Shown: positions 46,525 through 56,039, numbered from the stretch's first letter. The stretch: DNA of 64,000 bases from an uncultured bacterium (GCA_903831295.1 CAIKXA010000037.1:20760-84759), one strand, 5' to 3'. Notes: generated from the letters alone by a model not told the origin. Translations and numbers: made by a program.

Positions 46525-47373
46525 CTACGGCTTGACCTCTGGAGCGAATTTGATTTCGGGTTTCAATTGCGCATTTGGCTTGGTGGAATCTTTCAATTCA
46601 GTGTCAACCTTGATCGGGGTCGGCTTTGGAAGATCATCCAAGCGCTCAACACGGCGACGATCGCCCACATCCAAAGTCAACATTTCAGAGGGAATCGCCA
46701 CCGCGTCAAATGTCATCCGCCATTCAATTGCGGCATTTGGCGGCACGCGTGGACCGCTTTCGATTCGACGCGTGGCGGCGCGCAATGCAGAAGTCTGGTC
46801 ATTGAACGTGAGTTCAAGCGAACCGTTCTTACCCTCAAGCAAAACAATAATTGGCCCATCATCTTTTTTTACAAATGATTTCAAAGCCAGTTCTCCCAGT
46901 TCAGGATCGATTGCTTTCCACCACTGTTCTGATTGATTGCGAAGCGCGACACCAAGTTGCGGCCAGGGACTTTCCGGAATTTCCATGCGCAACGCCTGAG
47001 CGGGTTCGATTGTCAGTGCGCGATCCACGGCGGCGTCCGCGCCGGCTCGAAAACCAATCATGCGTGTCGAATCCACCAACACGGTCAGCGACCCTTGAGT
47101 CAAAGCAAATTTGTGATCAGCCGCGTCCCATGCGATCATGCATGGCGCGGCTTCTTTTTCAGCAGACAAATCTCCATCTTGAACCACCACATTCACTTTG
47201 CAGCGCGCGGCCCCCGACGATGCTGCCCATGCCTGACTGAATTCTTTCCAATTTTCAGTGGGCGAATCCTTGATGAAGTGTTCGCCAGTTGAAGTTGCCC
47301 ACGCGAATTGAGCCAAGACAAACAACGCGGCGCTTGTAAGGGCAACAAACAGCCGAGTGCTGGCATTGCACAT
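46525..47373 (-). CDS. Exported protein of unknown function, partner of TlpA-like protein
   Basis: A 282-residue protein with a signal peptide (LFVALTSAALFVLAQFAWA). I chose ATG 47373 because it gives a clean signal; a TTG at 47421, in a TTGA overlap with the preceding gene, is also possible. The mature part is beta-rich with a repeated pattern about charged strands and a Pro-rich C-terminal tail. It overlaps or directly follows the thioredoxin-like gene, so the pair is co-transcribed. The family is not recognised. Confidence 0.7.
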   Translation of the reverse strand: MCNASTRLFVALTSAALFVLAQFAWATSTGEHFIKDSPTENWKEFSQAWAASSGAARCKVNVVVQDGDLSAEKEAAPCMIAWDAADHKFALTQGSLTVLVDSTRMIGFRAGADAAVDRALTIEPAQALRMEIPESPWPQLGVALRNQSEQWWKAIDPELGELALKSFVKKDDGPIIVLLEGKNGSLELTFNDQTSALRAATRRIESGPRVPPNAAIEWRMTFDAVAIPSEMLTLDVGDRRRVERLDDLPKPTPIKVDTELKDSTKPNAQLKPEIKFAPEVKP

Positions 47374-47417
47374 TGCATCGGCGTGACTTGGCACGTGGTA
47401 TTTCAGTCGCGACAAAT

Positions 47418-48878
47418 TCAACCCTTGGTCGCTAGAGCAGCCTCAACATCCTTCTTTAAATTTTCAACGGACTTCTCGTCGAAACCCATGTGAATGGCAG
47501 CAATTTTGCCGTTTGGAGTAATAACCACGGTGAAAGGAATTCCGGTGAGTTTGTAATCCTTGCCCACCTGCTCATCAAAATCAATCAATGTTGGAAAAGA
47601 AAATGCCTTGCCTTTCCAAAAATCACCGACCATTTTCTCGCGCGCGTTGGGAACCTGTTTATCAACTTTCTCCATTACATTCACGCCATATACGGCGATT
47701 GGCTTGCCGCTTTCGTTGGCCCACTTTGCAAATGTGTCAAGCAATGGAAGAGCCATCATGCATGGCTTGCACCACGTGGCCCAAAAATCCAGCACCACAA
47801 CTTTGCCCTTCAAATCAGCCAAAGTTACTTTTCCACCGTCAAGTGTTTGCAAGATAAAGTCCGGCGCGGCGTCACCAACATCAAATGGTTGGTCAAGCGA
47901 GTCCAACGTGTCGGTCATTTTGCGCCCAGCTGGATCGAAAGCAATAGGTGTTGGCAAACCTGCGTCATACACCTTTCGTTCAAACGTGACTGACATTGGC
48001 AAGCGAAGTCCTGGCGGAAATTGCGGATTGGTCAGGGACATGTCGATAGAAGCGAGCAAGCCAGTCTTTGGATCAATAAATGCCACGACTTCTGTTCCTT
48101 GCGGATCGATCATTAAAATCTGATCAGGCTTGCCATCAACCCCCGCGCGAAATCCTGAAGGAAACATGTCTGGGTTTTGACCAAGAGTCATGGCTGCAGC
48201 GACATCGGCCGAATCTCCACCAAGCAAAATCAGCGTTGGCAAAGGCAATTTTCCACCCATCACTTCGCCCAACGCCTTCACGGCGGTGCCTGCTTGTTTG
48301 ATTTGCGCGTATTTAGGTCGACCATCCATTTCCACATACACCTGATCATTGAGACGTGTCAATGTGATTCCAGGCATGATCACTTTTGCATCCCCCGACT
48401 TGGTGGCCAAAAGTTGAACCTTCTGATCTTGGCCTTGAAATTGAGGAGAACGGATGATCATTGTTTCTTCAAGAGCGGGTATGGCTGAGTATCGGGCTGG
48501 AAAACTTTTCACAATTGCGGTGGCTTGGGCAACCGCCAATGCTGATTTTTCATCCGCGCTCCACGTAGTTGATGGCGCTGGCGCTTTGAACTCAGGTGGA
48601 ACATTCATTGGCGCGTTGGGCGGCGGAGCCATTTGATCTTGAGGCTCGGCTGAATCCATATCTGGAGCAGTGGTTGGAGTCGCGGCTGGAGCTGCAGTGG
48701 GAGTTGTAGTTGGCGCTGCGGGAGTCGCGGCTGGAGCAGTAGTTGGAGTCGCAGTTGGAGCCTTTGCCGCTGGCGTGTCTGAAGGATTTTGAGCGAGACA
48801 AATTGGCGCGCAGGCCAAGCTGATCCCAAACACTAGGGTAAACATGGCTGAATGGACGGACAACGATGACTTTTTCAT
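47418..48878 (-). CDS. Exported TlpA-like thioredoxin-fold protein with N-terminal lipid-binding-type domain
   Basis: A 486-residue protein with a signal peptide (TLVFGISLACAPICLA), a Thr/Pro/Ala-rich repeat region (about 32-95), a middle domain (about 100-320) resembling the DUF2092/LolA-like fold, and a C-terminal TlpA/redoxin domain. The active site is FWATWCKPCMMALP (Cys-Lys-Pro-Cys). It probably reduces disulfides in the periplasm. The start is supported by GGAG eight bases upstream. The middle domain is seen in planctomycete TlpA proteins only in part of the family. Confidence 0.85.
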   Translation of the reverse strand: MKKSSLSVHSAMFTLVFGISLACAPICLAQNPSDTPAAKAPTATPTTAPAATPAAPTTTPTAAPAATPTTAPDMDSAEPQDQMAPPPNAPMNVPPEFKAPAPSTTWSADEKSALAVAQATAIVKSFPARYSAIPALEETMIIRSPQFQGQDQKVQLLATKSGDAKVIMPGITLTRLNDQVYVEMDGRPKYAQIKQAGTAVKALGEVMGGKLPLPTLILLGGDSADVAAAMTLGQNPDMFPSGFRAGVDGKPDQILMIDPQGTEVVAFIDPKTGLLASIDMSLTNPQFPPGLRLPMSVTFERKVYDAGLPTPIAFDPAGRKMTDTLDSLDQPFDVGDAAPDFILQTLDGGKVTLADLKGKVVVLDFWATWCKPCMMALPLLDTFAKWANESGKPIAVYGVNVMEKVDKQVPNAREKMVGDFWKGKAFSFPTLIDFDEQVGKDYKLTGIPFTVVITPNGKIAAIHMGFDEKSVENLKKDVEAALATKG

Positions 48879-48957
48879 GCGAGCTCCAATTTAAATAAAT
48901 TTTTCAATCACTATTTCGCCACACGGAGAAATATTCACCACTCATTTGGATCCTGCT

Positions 48958-49488
48958 TCAAACTTGAAGCGGACCCACGCAACACTCGATCGCCGTTTGA
49001 TCCAGCGATGCGAGGAGAGAGTGTACGCTGTCTTTTTGCGTGGGAAGGATCAATTCCCCGGCTATTTCCGAAAGCGGTTTCAGCACAAATTGCCTTGTAA
49101 ACATGCGCGGATGTGGCAAAATTAAACCAGGCTCCACCACTTGGCGTTGCCCGTAAAACAACACATCCAAATCGATGGAGCGAGGTCCGCCCTGCCCCTC
49201 CACCGCGCGATTTCTTCCCAGCGCGCTTTCAACACTCATGCAAACGGCGAGCAACTCGTCTGGCGTGAGCGCGCACAAACCCGTGATTGCGGCGTTGATA
49301 AATTTTCCACCAGCGCGTTCTCCAACCGCGATTGTTTCATACATGGAACTAGCGCGAATTTGGGTCAGCACATTTTTATCAATGATCATGCTCAACGCTT
49401 GTCGCAGAAATTTCTTGCGATCACCAACGTTTGATCCAAGCGCTATGCCAACACGTTCTGCGACTGCGCTCACTTGCTCCACTCCCAA
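48958..49488 (-). CDS. folK: 2-amino-4-hydroxy-6-hydroxymethyldihydropteridine pyrophosphokinase
   Basis: A 176-residue HPPK of folate biosynthesis. Visible motifs are IALGSNVGDRKKFLR, YETIAVGERAGGKFINAAI, GRNRAVEGQGGPRSIDLDVL and LILPHPRMFTRQFVLKPL. The first ~12 residues are a leader; they overlap the 3' end of cinA by 19 bases. folB and folP are not in the window. Confidence 0.95.
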   Translation of the reverse strand: MGVEQVSAVAERVGIALGSNVGDRKKFLRQALSMIIDKNVLTQIRASSMYETIAVGERAGGKFINAAITGLCALTPDELLAVCMSVESALGRNRAVEGQGGPRSIDLDVLFYGQRQVVEPGLILPHPRMFTRQFVLKPLSEIAGELILPTQKDSVHSLLASLDQTAIECCVGPLQV

Positions 49489-50735
49489 ATAAATGGGGCC
49501 GCAAATGCATCCTTGCCAAGAATCGCGAAGCGTACTAACGCCAACGCTGTCTTGGCGCTTCGGTCACGAATGGATGCGCGGTCGCCTGGGTAGTGAAATC
49601 TTCTTACCGCTTCGAATCGCGGGCCACATATTCCAATGAACACCTCGCCCACTGGTTTGGATTCACTGCCACCATTTGGGCCAGCGATGCCGGTGATGCT
49701 GGCGGCCCACTCTGTCTTTAACAACGCCGCGCATCCACGCGCCATGGCTAGCGCAACTGGCGCGCTTACTGCGCCATGCTGGGACAACAGATCATGGGGC
49801 ACGTGCAACAAATCCATTTTCGCGCCGTTGGCGTACGTGATTGCGCCACCCGCAAACCATTCGCTTGATCCGCTCTGAGCCGTCACCAAACTTCCCGCAA
49901 GTCCGCCGGTGCAACTTTCCGCAAGCGAGAGCCTTTCTGACCTAGAAACAAGCAGTTTTCCAAGCGCGCCCGCAAGCGTTTCCTGATCGCGCCCATATGC
50001 GTAGGGCGCCCACAATTTTTCAATCTCCTGCATCGCCCTTTCCATGGACTCGGCTTTTGCGGCGTCTTGAACTCCGCGAATGCGCGCGCTGACAATGGAT
50101 CCACTGGCGGTGGTTCCAATCAACGGATTGCGATCGCGCAACATGAGTGAACCAAGTTGTTGCGCCAAGAAACTTTCACCTTGACCAAAGGAGTGCACCG
50201 CTGCCGTGGACATTGCCACAGTGGGAAGATGCACAGCGACTTGCGCGTCGAACATGGGCTCCATTTCGCGCGGAGGTCCGGGCAAGCACCAAATGCGCGC
50301 CGCGCCAATGTTGGCGAACAAACCTGGGGCAGTGCCCAAGACATTTTTTAAGCAACTCGCGCCCTTGGGCCGCAATGCTTGCACCTTGTTGTTGACGGTC
50401 ATCGGTCGACCGCGATCAAGGAACCAACGATCAAGATCCGCCAGCGCTTGCGGATCAACCTCCAGTGGTTCGCTCACATCCATCGCGCGACGCAGTGCCT
50501 CGCGCGTGAGATCATCCTCCGTGGGACCAAGTCCCCCCGTCATCACAATAATGTCATAGCGGGCGGCCAGTTCCCGCATCGCGGATTCCGTGGCAACCAC
50601 GTCATCCAACACCACTCGAATCTCACCCACCAACACACCGTGCGTGGCGAATCGTGACGCCAACCATTTGGCGTTTGTGTCCTGGGTTTGACCCAGCATC
50701 AACTCATCGCCAACCGAAAGTATGGCGGCACTCAC
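49470..50735 (-). CDS. cinA: CinA-family protein (nicotinamide mononucleotide deamidase)
   Basis: A 421-residue CinA. The N-terminal molybdopterin-binding-like domain has LSVGDELMLGQTQDTN and MTGGLGPTEDDLTRE; the C-terminal PncC domain has LAESCTGGLAGSLVTAQSGS and GAITYANGAKMDLL. I start at GTG 50735, in a GTGA overlap with the solute-binding protein gene; a longer reading would lie inside that gene. The protein recycles NMN and degrades ADP-ribose in relatives. Confidence 0.93.
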   Translation of the reverse strand: MSAAILSVGDELMLGQTQDTNAKWLASRFATHGVLVGEIRVVLDDVVATESAMRELAARYDIIVMTGGLGPTEDDLTREALRRAMDVSEPLEVDPQALADLDRWFLDRGRPMTVNNKVQALRPKGASCLKNVLGTAPGLFANIGAARIWCLPGPPREMEPMFDAQVAVHLPTVAMSTAAVHSFGQGESFLAQQLGSLMLRDRNPLIGTTASGSIVSARIRGVQDAAKAESMERAMQEIEKLWAPYAYGRDQETLAGALGKLLVSRSERLSLAESCTGGLAGSLVTAQSGSSEWFAGGAITYANGAKMDLLHVPHDLLSQHGAVSAPVALAMARGCAALLKTEWAASITGIAGPNGGSESKPVGEVFIGICGPRFEAVRRFHYPGDRASIRDRSAKTALALVRFAILGKDAFAAPFIWEWSK

Positions 50736-52333
50736 GCCGATTTTTGTTGTGCCGCTTGATCCACGATCCACTGGTAATTCTCCTTGAAAAATGGCAAAAA
50801 CAATTGTCGAAGTGTGTCGACTGGCTCGCCTTGCTTGGGCCAAAGCCCTTGATCTTTCCACTCGCCCTTGAACCAACCATTGCGAAGTGCTTTGAGTTGA
50901 TTTATATCCGCAAGTTCCACATATCCATGTGGAGTTGCGACCATTGGTAGCGCGTCAAATTTTTCCAGCCAACTTTTCAATTGCGTGTCAGCCACATCGC
51001 AGGCGCGCACCACGCCAAAATTATTTTTGGGATACGCAGGATGCGACAAGATCGCTTTCCACGCCGCCCGTAATTGCGTGTGACTATCCATGGCCATGGT
51101 CTGAAATAAAAGCGGAGTGAATGCGCGCATGCTTGGATTATCAAACACAGGTGCGGTCGCGATTGAAAGTGGATCCACTTGATCTATGAACTGCTGCAAC
51201 TCTTGGGTGTAGAGCGAACGCATCACTGGCATGCGGCGCAATTCAAATCGTTGCGGGCCACCTGAAGTACCTGCTCGCAATTGCCATAGACGCTGCGCAT
51301 CTTTGGATAGGCAAAATTCCATGAAGCGAATCGCAGTCTCTCGGTGCGGCGGATTGCGCAGCATTCCAATGGGGTCCGGATCCACCGAACTTTGCCCCGC
51401 GGGCGCGGTGAAAACAACTTTGGGCTCGCTGCCTTGGCGACCCGCGCGAATGGCGGCGTCGACCATTGATTGAATTTGAAATCGCGCATAAAAATCAATC
51501 GCCACGCCAGCCGCCGCGTCGCCACTGGCAACATCAATTGGCACACGCGAACCACTGGCCGCAAATCCCCTGGCATTGGCACCGGCGCGGCGCAAAATAT
51601 CTATGGAATCGCGCCAACCAACCCTTTGCGAAATCGATTCAAACGCCGACAAAACGCTTCCAGATTGAGAGGGATTGACCAGACTCACCCATCCATACAA
51701 ACGCGGATCCGCGAGATCGCTCCACGTTTTCAATTGCTCGACATGCAACGTGTCAAGCACATCCAAGTTCATCACAATTCCGAAAGTCGACAGCGCGACT
51801 CCGTACCAATACCCCTTTGGGTCGTACAAATTTTGTCCCGCGATTTCATTCACTCCATAACAGTCCATCACCACGGACTCGGGCAATTGAACCGGCTCCA
51901 AAATAGTCGCTGAATATTTTTTTGCGTCGGCCCCCGCACCCACGGTGACCGTCACTTCTTTTTTAAGCGTGTCAAATTCGTAACTACCTCCGCCAAAAAT
52001 TAAATCGGCGTCGCCACCCACTGGAATATTTTGAGCAAGGCGCGCCTCCCACGTCGACACAAGCATGCGGCGAATTTCAACCGCGCCACCCGGCGTGCTC
52101 CATATCACTTCCGCAGGCTCGCCATATTTGTTCTGATGCCACGCGCTGAAAGCTTGGCTAAATTCAATACGTATTTGCTCGTTGCTTGGCGTGAGAATCA
52201 CCACCTCGCGCATCGGCGTGGCGGCGCCAATCTTTGCAACTATTTGTGTTCGTGGTGAATCACTCCAACGCATCAGCAATGGCGTGGCCAACAACGCCGC
52301 AAACGCTATGGCAAACAGCGCGATTCGATTCAT
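50732..52333 (-). CDS. Extracellular solute-binding protein (Fe3+/sulfate-type)
   Basis: A 533-residue protein with a membrane anchor or signal at the start (IALFAIAFAALLATPLLM). The body has the periplasmic binding-protein pattern: VVILTPSNEQIRIEF, DLIFGGGSYEFDTL and FMEFCLSKDAQRLW near the end. Ligand is unknown; iron-type clusters would be the closest family. There are no ABC permease or ATPase genes nearby, so it is an orphan. The start overlaps the stop of pyrF. Confidence 0.85.
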   Translation of the reverse strand: MNRIALFAIAFAALLATPLLMRWSDSPRTQIVAKIGAATPMREVVILTPSNEQIRIEFSQAFSAWHQNKYGEPAEVIWSTPGGAVEIRRMLVSTWEARLAQNIPVGGDADLIFGGGSYEFDTLKKEVTVTVGAGADAKKYSATILEPVQLPESVVMDCYGVNEIAGQNLYDPKGYWYGVALSTFGIVMNLDVLDTLHVEQLKTWSDLADPRLYGWVSLVNPSQSGSVLSAFESISQRVGWRDSIDILRRAGANARGFAASGSRVPIDVASGDAAAGVAIDFYARFQIQSMVDAAIRAGRQGSEPKVVFTAPAGQSSVDPDPIGMLRNPPHRETAIRFMEFCLSKDAQRLWQLRAGTSGGPQRFELRRMPVMRSLYTQELQQFIDQVDPLSIATAPVFDNPSMRAFTPLLFQTMAMDSHTQLRAAWKAILSHPAYPKNNFGVVRACDVADTQLKSWLEKFDALPMVATPHGYVELADINQLKALRNGWFKGEWKDQGLWPKQGEPVDTLRQLFLPFFKENYQWIVDQAAQQKSA

Positions 52334-53208
52334 GCTGAATTTGCGGAAGTTGGAAGATGGGTTTGCAATCCTGAGGATATTTCATGCGCGAACGATTTCG
52401 CGGATTCCGCCACGTGTTGCGACCAATCGCCATCGCGATTTTCAAACGCCTGCATCACGGAGCGGCTCGCGGTGATCAAAGCTCCACGACCATGAATAAA
52501 ACAACGCATCGCGTCGGCGATACCTCCACCTTGTGCGCCGTAACCCGGCACCAAAAACGGCGCGTGCGGCATGCGTTGTCGAAGTTGCGCAGCGTCGAGG
52601 GATTTGGTTGCGCCAACCACAGCGCCAAGCGCGCTGAATCCGCAAGATCCCATGTAGCGCGAGCCAGTGTCCGCGACCACGTCGGCAACACTCTGCGCAA
52701 CGGTGCGTCCATCATGCAATCGCTCGCCTTGCACCACATCTCCCGATGGATTGCTCGTACGCACAAGCGCGAATACGCCAAGACCCGCCTGAAGAAAAGG
52801 CAAGAAACCATCCACGCCTAAATACGCGTTGGCCGTAACCCAATCGGCGCGAAAGTGCTCGATCACGGCGGCGGCGTAATGTTCGGCGCTGATTCCAATG
52901 TCGCCGCGCTTGCCGTCCAGAATCACCAAGAATTTTCCGCGCGCATGCGCCAACAATTTCGCAAGCGCCGCCATGCCTGCGACTCCGTGGCGCTCAAAAC
53001 ACGCCGACTGAAATTTTACGGCAGGCACATGCGACTCAATCGCATCAAGAAATGTTTTTCCCCACAACTCAAATGCTTGCGCCGGCTCGTGCTTTTGACA
53101 AGCAGACGGCAACCGCTCAAACACCGGGTCCATGCCAACGCACACCGGGGCGCCGCGAAGTTTGATCCAAGAATCGAGAAGATCCGCGGGGTGATCGTGT
53201 TTGACCAT
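52330..53208 (-). CDS. pyrF: Orotidine 5'-phosphate decarboxylase, type 2
   Basis: A 292-residue OMP decarboxylase, the last step of UMP synthesis. Family motifs are visible: PVCVGMDPVFERL, VKFQSACFERHG, and ILDGKRGDIGISAEHYA with the catalytic Asp-Lys-Asp set, then LVPGYGAQGGG. I start at ATG 53208; ATG 53244 would add 12 residues without family match. It overlaps the solute-binding gene by four bases. Confidence 0.93.
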   Translation of the reverse strand: MVKHDHPADLLDSWIKLRGAPVCVGMDPVFERLPSACQKHEPAQAFELWGKTFLDAIESHVPAVKFQSACFERHGVAGMAALAKLLAHARGKFLVILDGKRGDIGISAEHYAAAVIEHFRADWVTANAYLGVDGFLPFLQAGLGVFALVRTSNPSGDVVQGERLHDGRTVAQSVADVVADTGSRYMGSCGFSALGAVVGATKSLDAAQLRQRMPHAPFLVPGYGAQGGGIADAMRCFIHGRGALITASRSVMQAFENRDGDWSQHVAESAKSFAHEISSGLQTHLPTSANSA

Positions 53209-53252
53209 GCGCCCATCATAGAGGAGCGGCAAATCATCTACCATGCGCGCCC

Positions 53253-53588
53253 GTGAATTCGCCCAACGAACCAACCGAACCGCCGCCGCAGTCTTTGCAC
53301 CTGGAAAAATCAAAGGGGCTCACCGTGACATGGCGCGATGGAAGCAAGGGTTTCATAGATGTTGTCACGCTGCGTCGCATGAGCCAAAGCGCAGATGCCC
53401 GCCAAGAGCGTGAATCCATGTCCAGCAATCCGCTGCATATTTTAAAGCACTCCTCCTCGGAGCCACTCACCGCTTTAACCGCCGAACTTGTGGGAAATTA
53501 CGCCGTGCGAATTCGATTTTCTGACGGCCACGACACGGGTTTATTTTCCTGGCTTTATCTGCGATCCCTTGCCGACGGTGCGCAGTAA
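53253..53588 (+). CDS. DUF971-domain protein
   Basis: A 111-residue protein starting at GTG. It has the DUF971 (gamma-butyrobetaine-hydroxylase-like N-terminal) pattern: LTVTWRDGSKGFIDVVTLRR, NYAVRIRFSDGHDTGLFSW, LYLRSL. Such proteins are often small stand-alone partners of Fe-S assembly or of Mrp ATPases. It diverges from pyrF, 44 bases apart. Confidence 0.88.
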   Translation: MNSPNEPTEPPPQSLHLEKSKGLTVTWRDGSKGFIDVVTLRRMSQSADARQERESMSSNPLHILKHSSSEPLTALTAELVGNYAVRIRFSDGHDTGLFSWLYLRSLADGAQ

Positions 53589-53733
53589 GTTTGAATCGAT
53601 GCAGTTGCAAAGGCAAGTATGGTTAGCGCATTTCAAACAAAGTGCGGGTACAAATCTCGCCATGCAAACCACAACTTTGTCGCGTGACGGACTCGCGTTG
53701 GTGCCCAAGCTATTGCTCTTTCTATTTTTAAAT

Positions 53734-55662
53734 ATGTTCACGAAATTCTTTCGCCAACTATTGAACGACATCACCGTGACATGCGCCTCGACATGCGCTT
53801 ATACATTCACCTTGTTCGCTATCGCTTTGTGCGTCGCCAACGCGTCCGCCACTCCGCCGCCATTTATTCGCGAGGGCAAACCATATATAGATCAACAAGT
53901 TGTTCCAGTGGCCATGCCCGATCGTCCGTTTCGCATCGCCATTCTTCCTGACCGCACCACCGGCCGCGATTGGGGATTGCCATATCTGCAAGCCGCGGTG
54001 CGCGACCTAAATCGCATTCAGCCCGACGCCGTCTTCACCGTTGGCGACATGGTTCAGGGCTACACCCGCGATCCAGCGACGTGGGAAAAAGAAGTTGCCG
54101 TCTACAAATCAATCACGGAAAAAATAAACGCGCCCTTTCTTCCCGTGGCCGGAAACCACGATGTCATCAGCGGCACTCGGGTTGCTGGCGACCGAACGTT
54201 CGCGGATTTGTATCTGCAACAATTCGGCCCACTGCAATACATGGCGGAACTTGAAGGAGCCAGCGTGATTGCCATGTTCTCCGACGAGGGTCTTGGCGAC
54301 AGCAAGATGCAGGTGAACGATGGCCAATTAAATTGGTTAAGCACTTCGCTTGATCGCGCGGCGGCGCGCGGCAAGCCCATCATGATCTTGATGCATCGAC
54401 CACTGTGGCGCTATGACAGCGTGAAATGGTTCGAGCGCATTCATCCGCTGTTGGTCAAAGCCAAAGTCTCGGCTGTGATCGCGGGCCACTTGCACAGTTT
54501 GCAAGACGATCCCGCCAAAGACGGCGTGAAATATTTGGTGGTTGGAACGTGCGGTGGCGCGATTGATCAACACCCGCTTGCGGGCCAACTGCAACATCTC
54601 ACCTTTGTGCAAATCGCGCCCGATGGAGCGCTGGAAATTTTTCATCAACCAGTGGGCATGACGTTGCCGGAGGATTTTGTGGTGCGCGAAGATCAGGATT
54701 GCGTGTACGCGCTGCGTGAAAATCCGGGATGCCTTTCGCTCGCGGGCGTGCTACCTGATCCATTCATGGCAACCACTGCGGTCAGTGGCGTTGTCACTCT
54801 CAAAGTCAAAAATCCGCTGGATCGAACGATCGCAATCACTACTTCCATCGCGCGCGATCCCACCCCTTGGATTGTTGACGGCGAACAATTTGTCAGCCGC
54901 ACTTCAATCGACTCTTTCAATCCATTCACCACCGACGCCAATACTACTTGGACACTCGACGCGCCCGCGAGCGTTGTTGTGCCCGCCAAGGGATCCGTTG
55001 ACATTGCGTTGACTTTGAAAAGCGTCGCCACAAAAATTCCCTCACAGCCGCCAACCATCGAGTGCGTGATCAAGATGAAGGACACCAAAGGTCGAACTGT
55101 TCCAACTTATGTGCAGTTGCGTCCGGACCTGGATCGCGTCGCGTTGTATTCAGTCGATGCCGCCAAACCAGCCGCAAAGTCATTGATTTGTTCATGGAAA
55201 CCCTCTCCCTATGACACGTTGGAGGCCGACCCAACAGTTGGCTTCAGCAAGCCTGCCGCCAACCCAACTCACTCAATCGTGCTTCGCATCGAAGCATCTG
55301 ACCAATCACAAAGTGGTTACGCCACCGACAAGCGCGACTTGAAAGATCGTCGAAAAAATCCAGCCGCTGACGCCGTGGAAATCCGCTGGACCGACGACAA
55401 AGGTGAGGCGTGGTGTTTCATAGAACCATTCTCGCCATGGAGCTCGGCAAGTCGCAAAGATTTTAAACCTGTAACACGCACCGGGCCCCTTGAAGGCGCG
55501 CTTGGTTGGTGGTTGGAAGTGGAACTTCCAGAGTCCACCCAAACCGTGAACGTGGGAGTTGCGGATAATGACGAGACGTATCACACACAATGGCGGTGGC
55601 TGGCGCCCGAAAATCGCCTCGTGCCCTTGCGCGCACAATCGCCGGAGATTGGCAAAAAATAG
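53734..55662 (+). CDS. Secreted metallophosphatase with C-terminal sugar-binding-like domain
   Basis: A 642-residue protein. After a signal segment (LFAIALCVANASA), residues about 65-330 form a calcineurin-type metallophosphatase: LPDRTTGRDWG in place of the canonical Asp-x-His, FTVGDMVQGY, VAGNHDVIS, LMHRPLW and IAGHLHSLQ. The rest is beta-rich; its last part (about 480-640) resembles a carbohydrate-binding CBM9-like domain. ATG 53734 is preferred; ATG 53662 would add 24 residues. Substrate is unknown. Confidence 0.85.
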   Translation: MFTKFFRQLLNDITVTCASTCAYTFTLFAIALCVANASATPPPFIREGKPYIDQQVVPVAMPDRPFRIAILPDRTTGRDWGLPYLQAAVRDLNRIQPDAVFTVGDMVQGYTRDPATWEKEVAVYKSITEKINAPFLPVAGNHDVISGTRVAGDRTFADLYLQQFGPLQYMAELEGASVIAMFSDEGLGDSKMQVNDGQLNWLSTSLDRAAARGKPIMILMHRPLWRYDSVKWFERIHPLLVKAKVSAVIAGHLHSLQDDPAKDGVKYLVVGTCGGAIDQHPLAGQLQHLTFVQIAPDGALEIFHQPVGMTLPEDFVVREDQDCVYALRENPGCLSLAGVLPDPFMATTAVSGVVTLKVKNPLDRTIAITTSIARDPTPWIVDGEQFVSRTSIDSFNPFTTDANTTWTLDAPASVVVPAKGSVDIALTLKSVATKIPSQPPTIECVIKMKDTKGRTVPTYVQLRPDLDRVALYSVDAAKPAAKSLICSWKPSPYDTLEADPTVGFSKPAANPTHSIVLRIEASDQSQSGYATDKRDLKDRRKNPAADAVEIRWTDDKGEAWCFIEPFSPWSSASRKDFKPVTRTGPLEGALGWWLEVELPESTQTVNVGVADNDETYHTQWRWLAPENRLVPLRAQSPEIGKK

Positions 55663-55696
55663 CAATAAACTTTTACTCTTGACATCACAAATCCAC

Positions 55697-55726
55697 TTGA
55701 CGAACCTTGCTTTGATCTGATTCAAT
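55697..55726 (+). promoter_or_regulatory. Possible promoter of the small lipoprotein gene
   Basis: TTGACG (55697-55702) is followed after 18 bases by TTCAAT (55721-55726). The -10 element is only partly consensus. It lies 18 bases upstream of the start codon at 55744, with a GGAG ribosome-binding site between. Weak evidence. Confidence 0.35.
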
Positions 55727-55743
55727 ACATAACGGAGATACCT

Positions 55744-55941
55744 ATGAACAAAATCGCTCTAACATTTGCAACCCTCTCGATCCTCGCACTTGCCGCATGC
55801 GGGCAAAGTGGCGCCGCCGCTGGAAAGCAAGCCATCACCCCACGCAAAGTCGACACCTCTAAGAAGGTGGAGATGAAAGCCGGCGGTAGTTTGAATTCCA
55901 AAGAAGGCTCGGATCCTGCCGCAACCAAAAAAACTCCCTGA
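55744..55941 (+). CDS. Small lipoprotein, unknown function
   Basis: A 65-residue protein with a lipoprotein signal (LSILALAACGQS, lipobox LAAC) and a short basic, unstructured mature part. GGAG lies eight bases upstream of the start. Small lipoproteins of this type are often outer-membrane associated; no family is recognised. It stands alone between the metallophosphatase and the convergent ATPase gene. Confidence 0.75.
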   Translation: MNKIALTFATLSILALAACGQSGAAAGKQAITPRKVDTSKKVEMKAGGSLNSKEGSDPAATKKTP

Positions 55942-55978
55942 TCTATTGGGGAATTGACGGGCACGTGGCTTGATTGAA

Positions 55979-56001
55979 CGCATTTACATGCGCAGTTTTT
56001 T
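55979..56001 (+). terminator. Weak rho-independent terminator candidate
   Basis: A short stem CGCAT/ATGCG (55979-55992, loop TTAC) is followed after three bases by six T. It lies 38 bases after the small lipoprotein stop. The stem is only five pairs, so efficiency is doubtful. Confidence 0.45.
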
Positions 56002-56039
56002 AATTTGCCAACGGATGTGCGCCTTGAGTATGCACGCTT

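Noticed and set aside
48650..48790. Repeated GGAGTC/GCTGGAGC-like units suggesting a tandem repeat or CRISPR
   Set aside because: The units encode the Thr-Pro-Ala linker of the TlpA-like protein and lack regular spacers.
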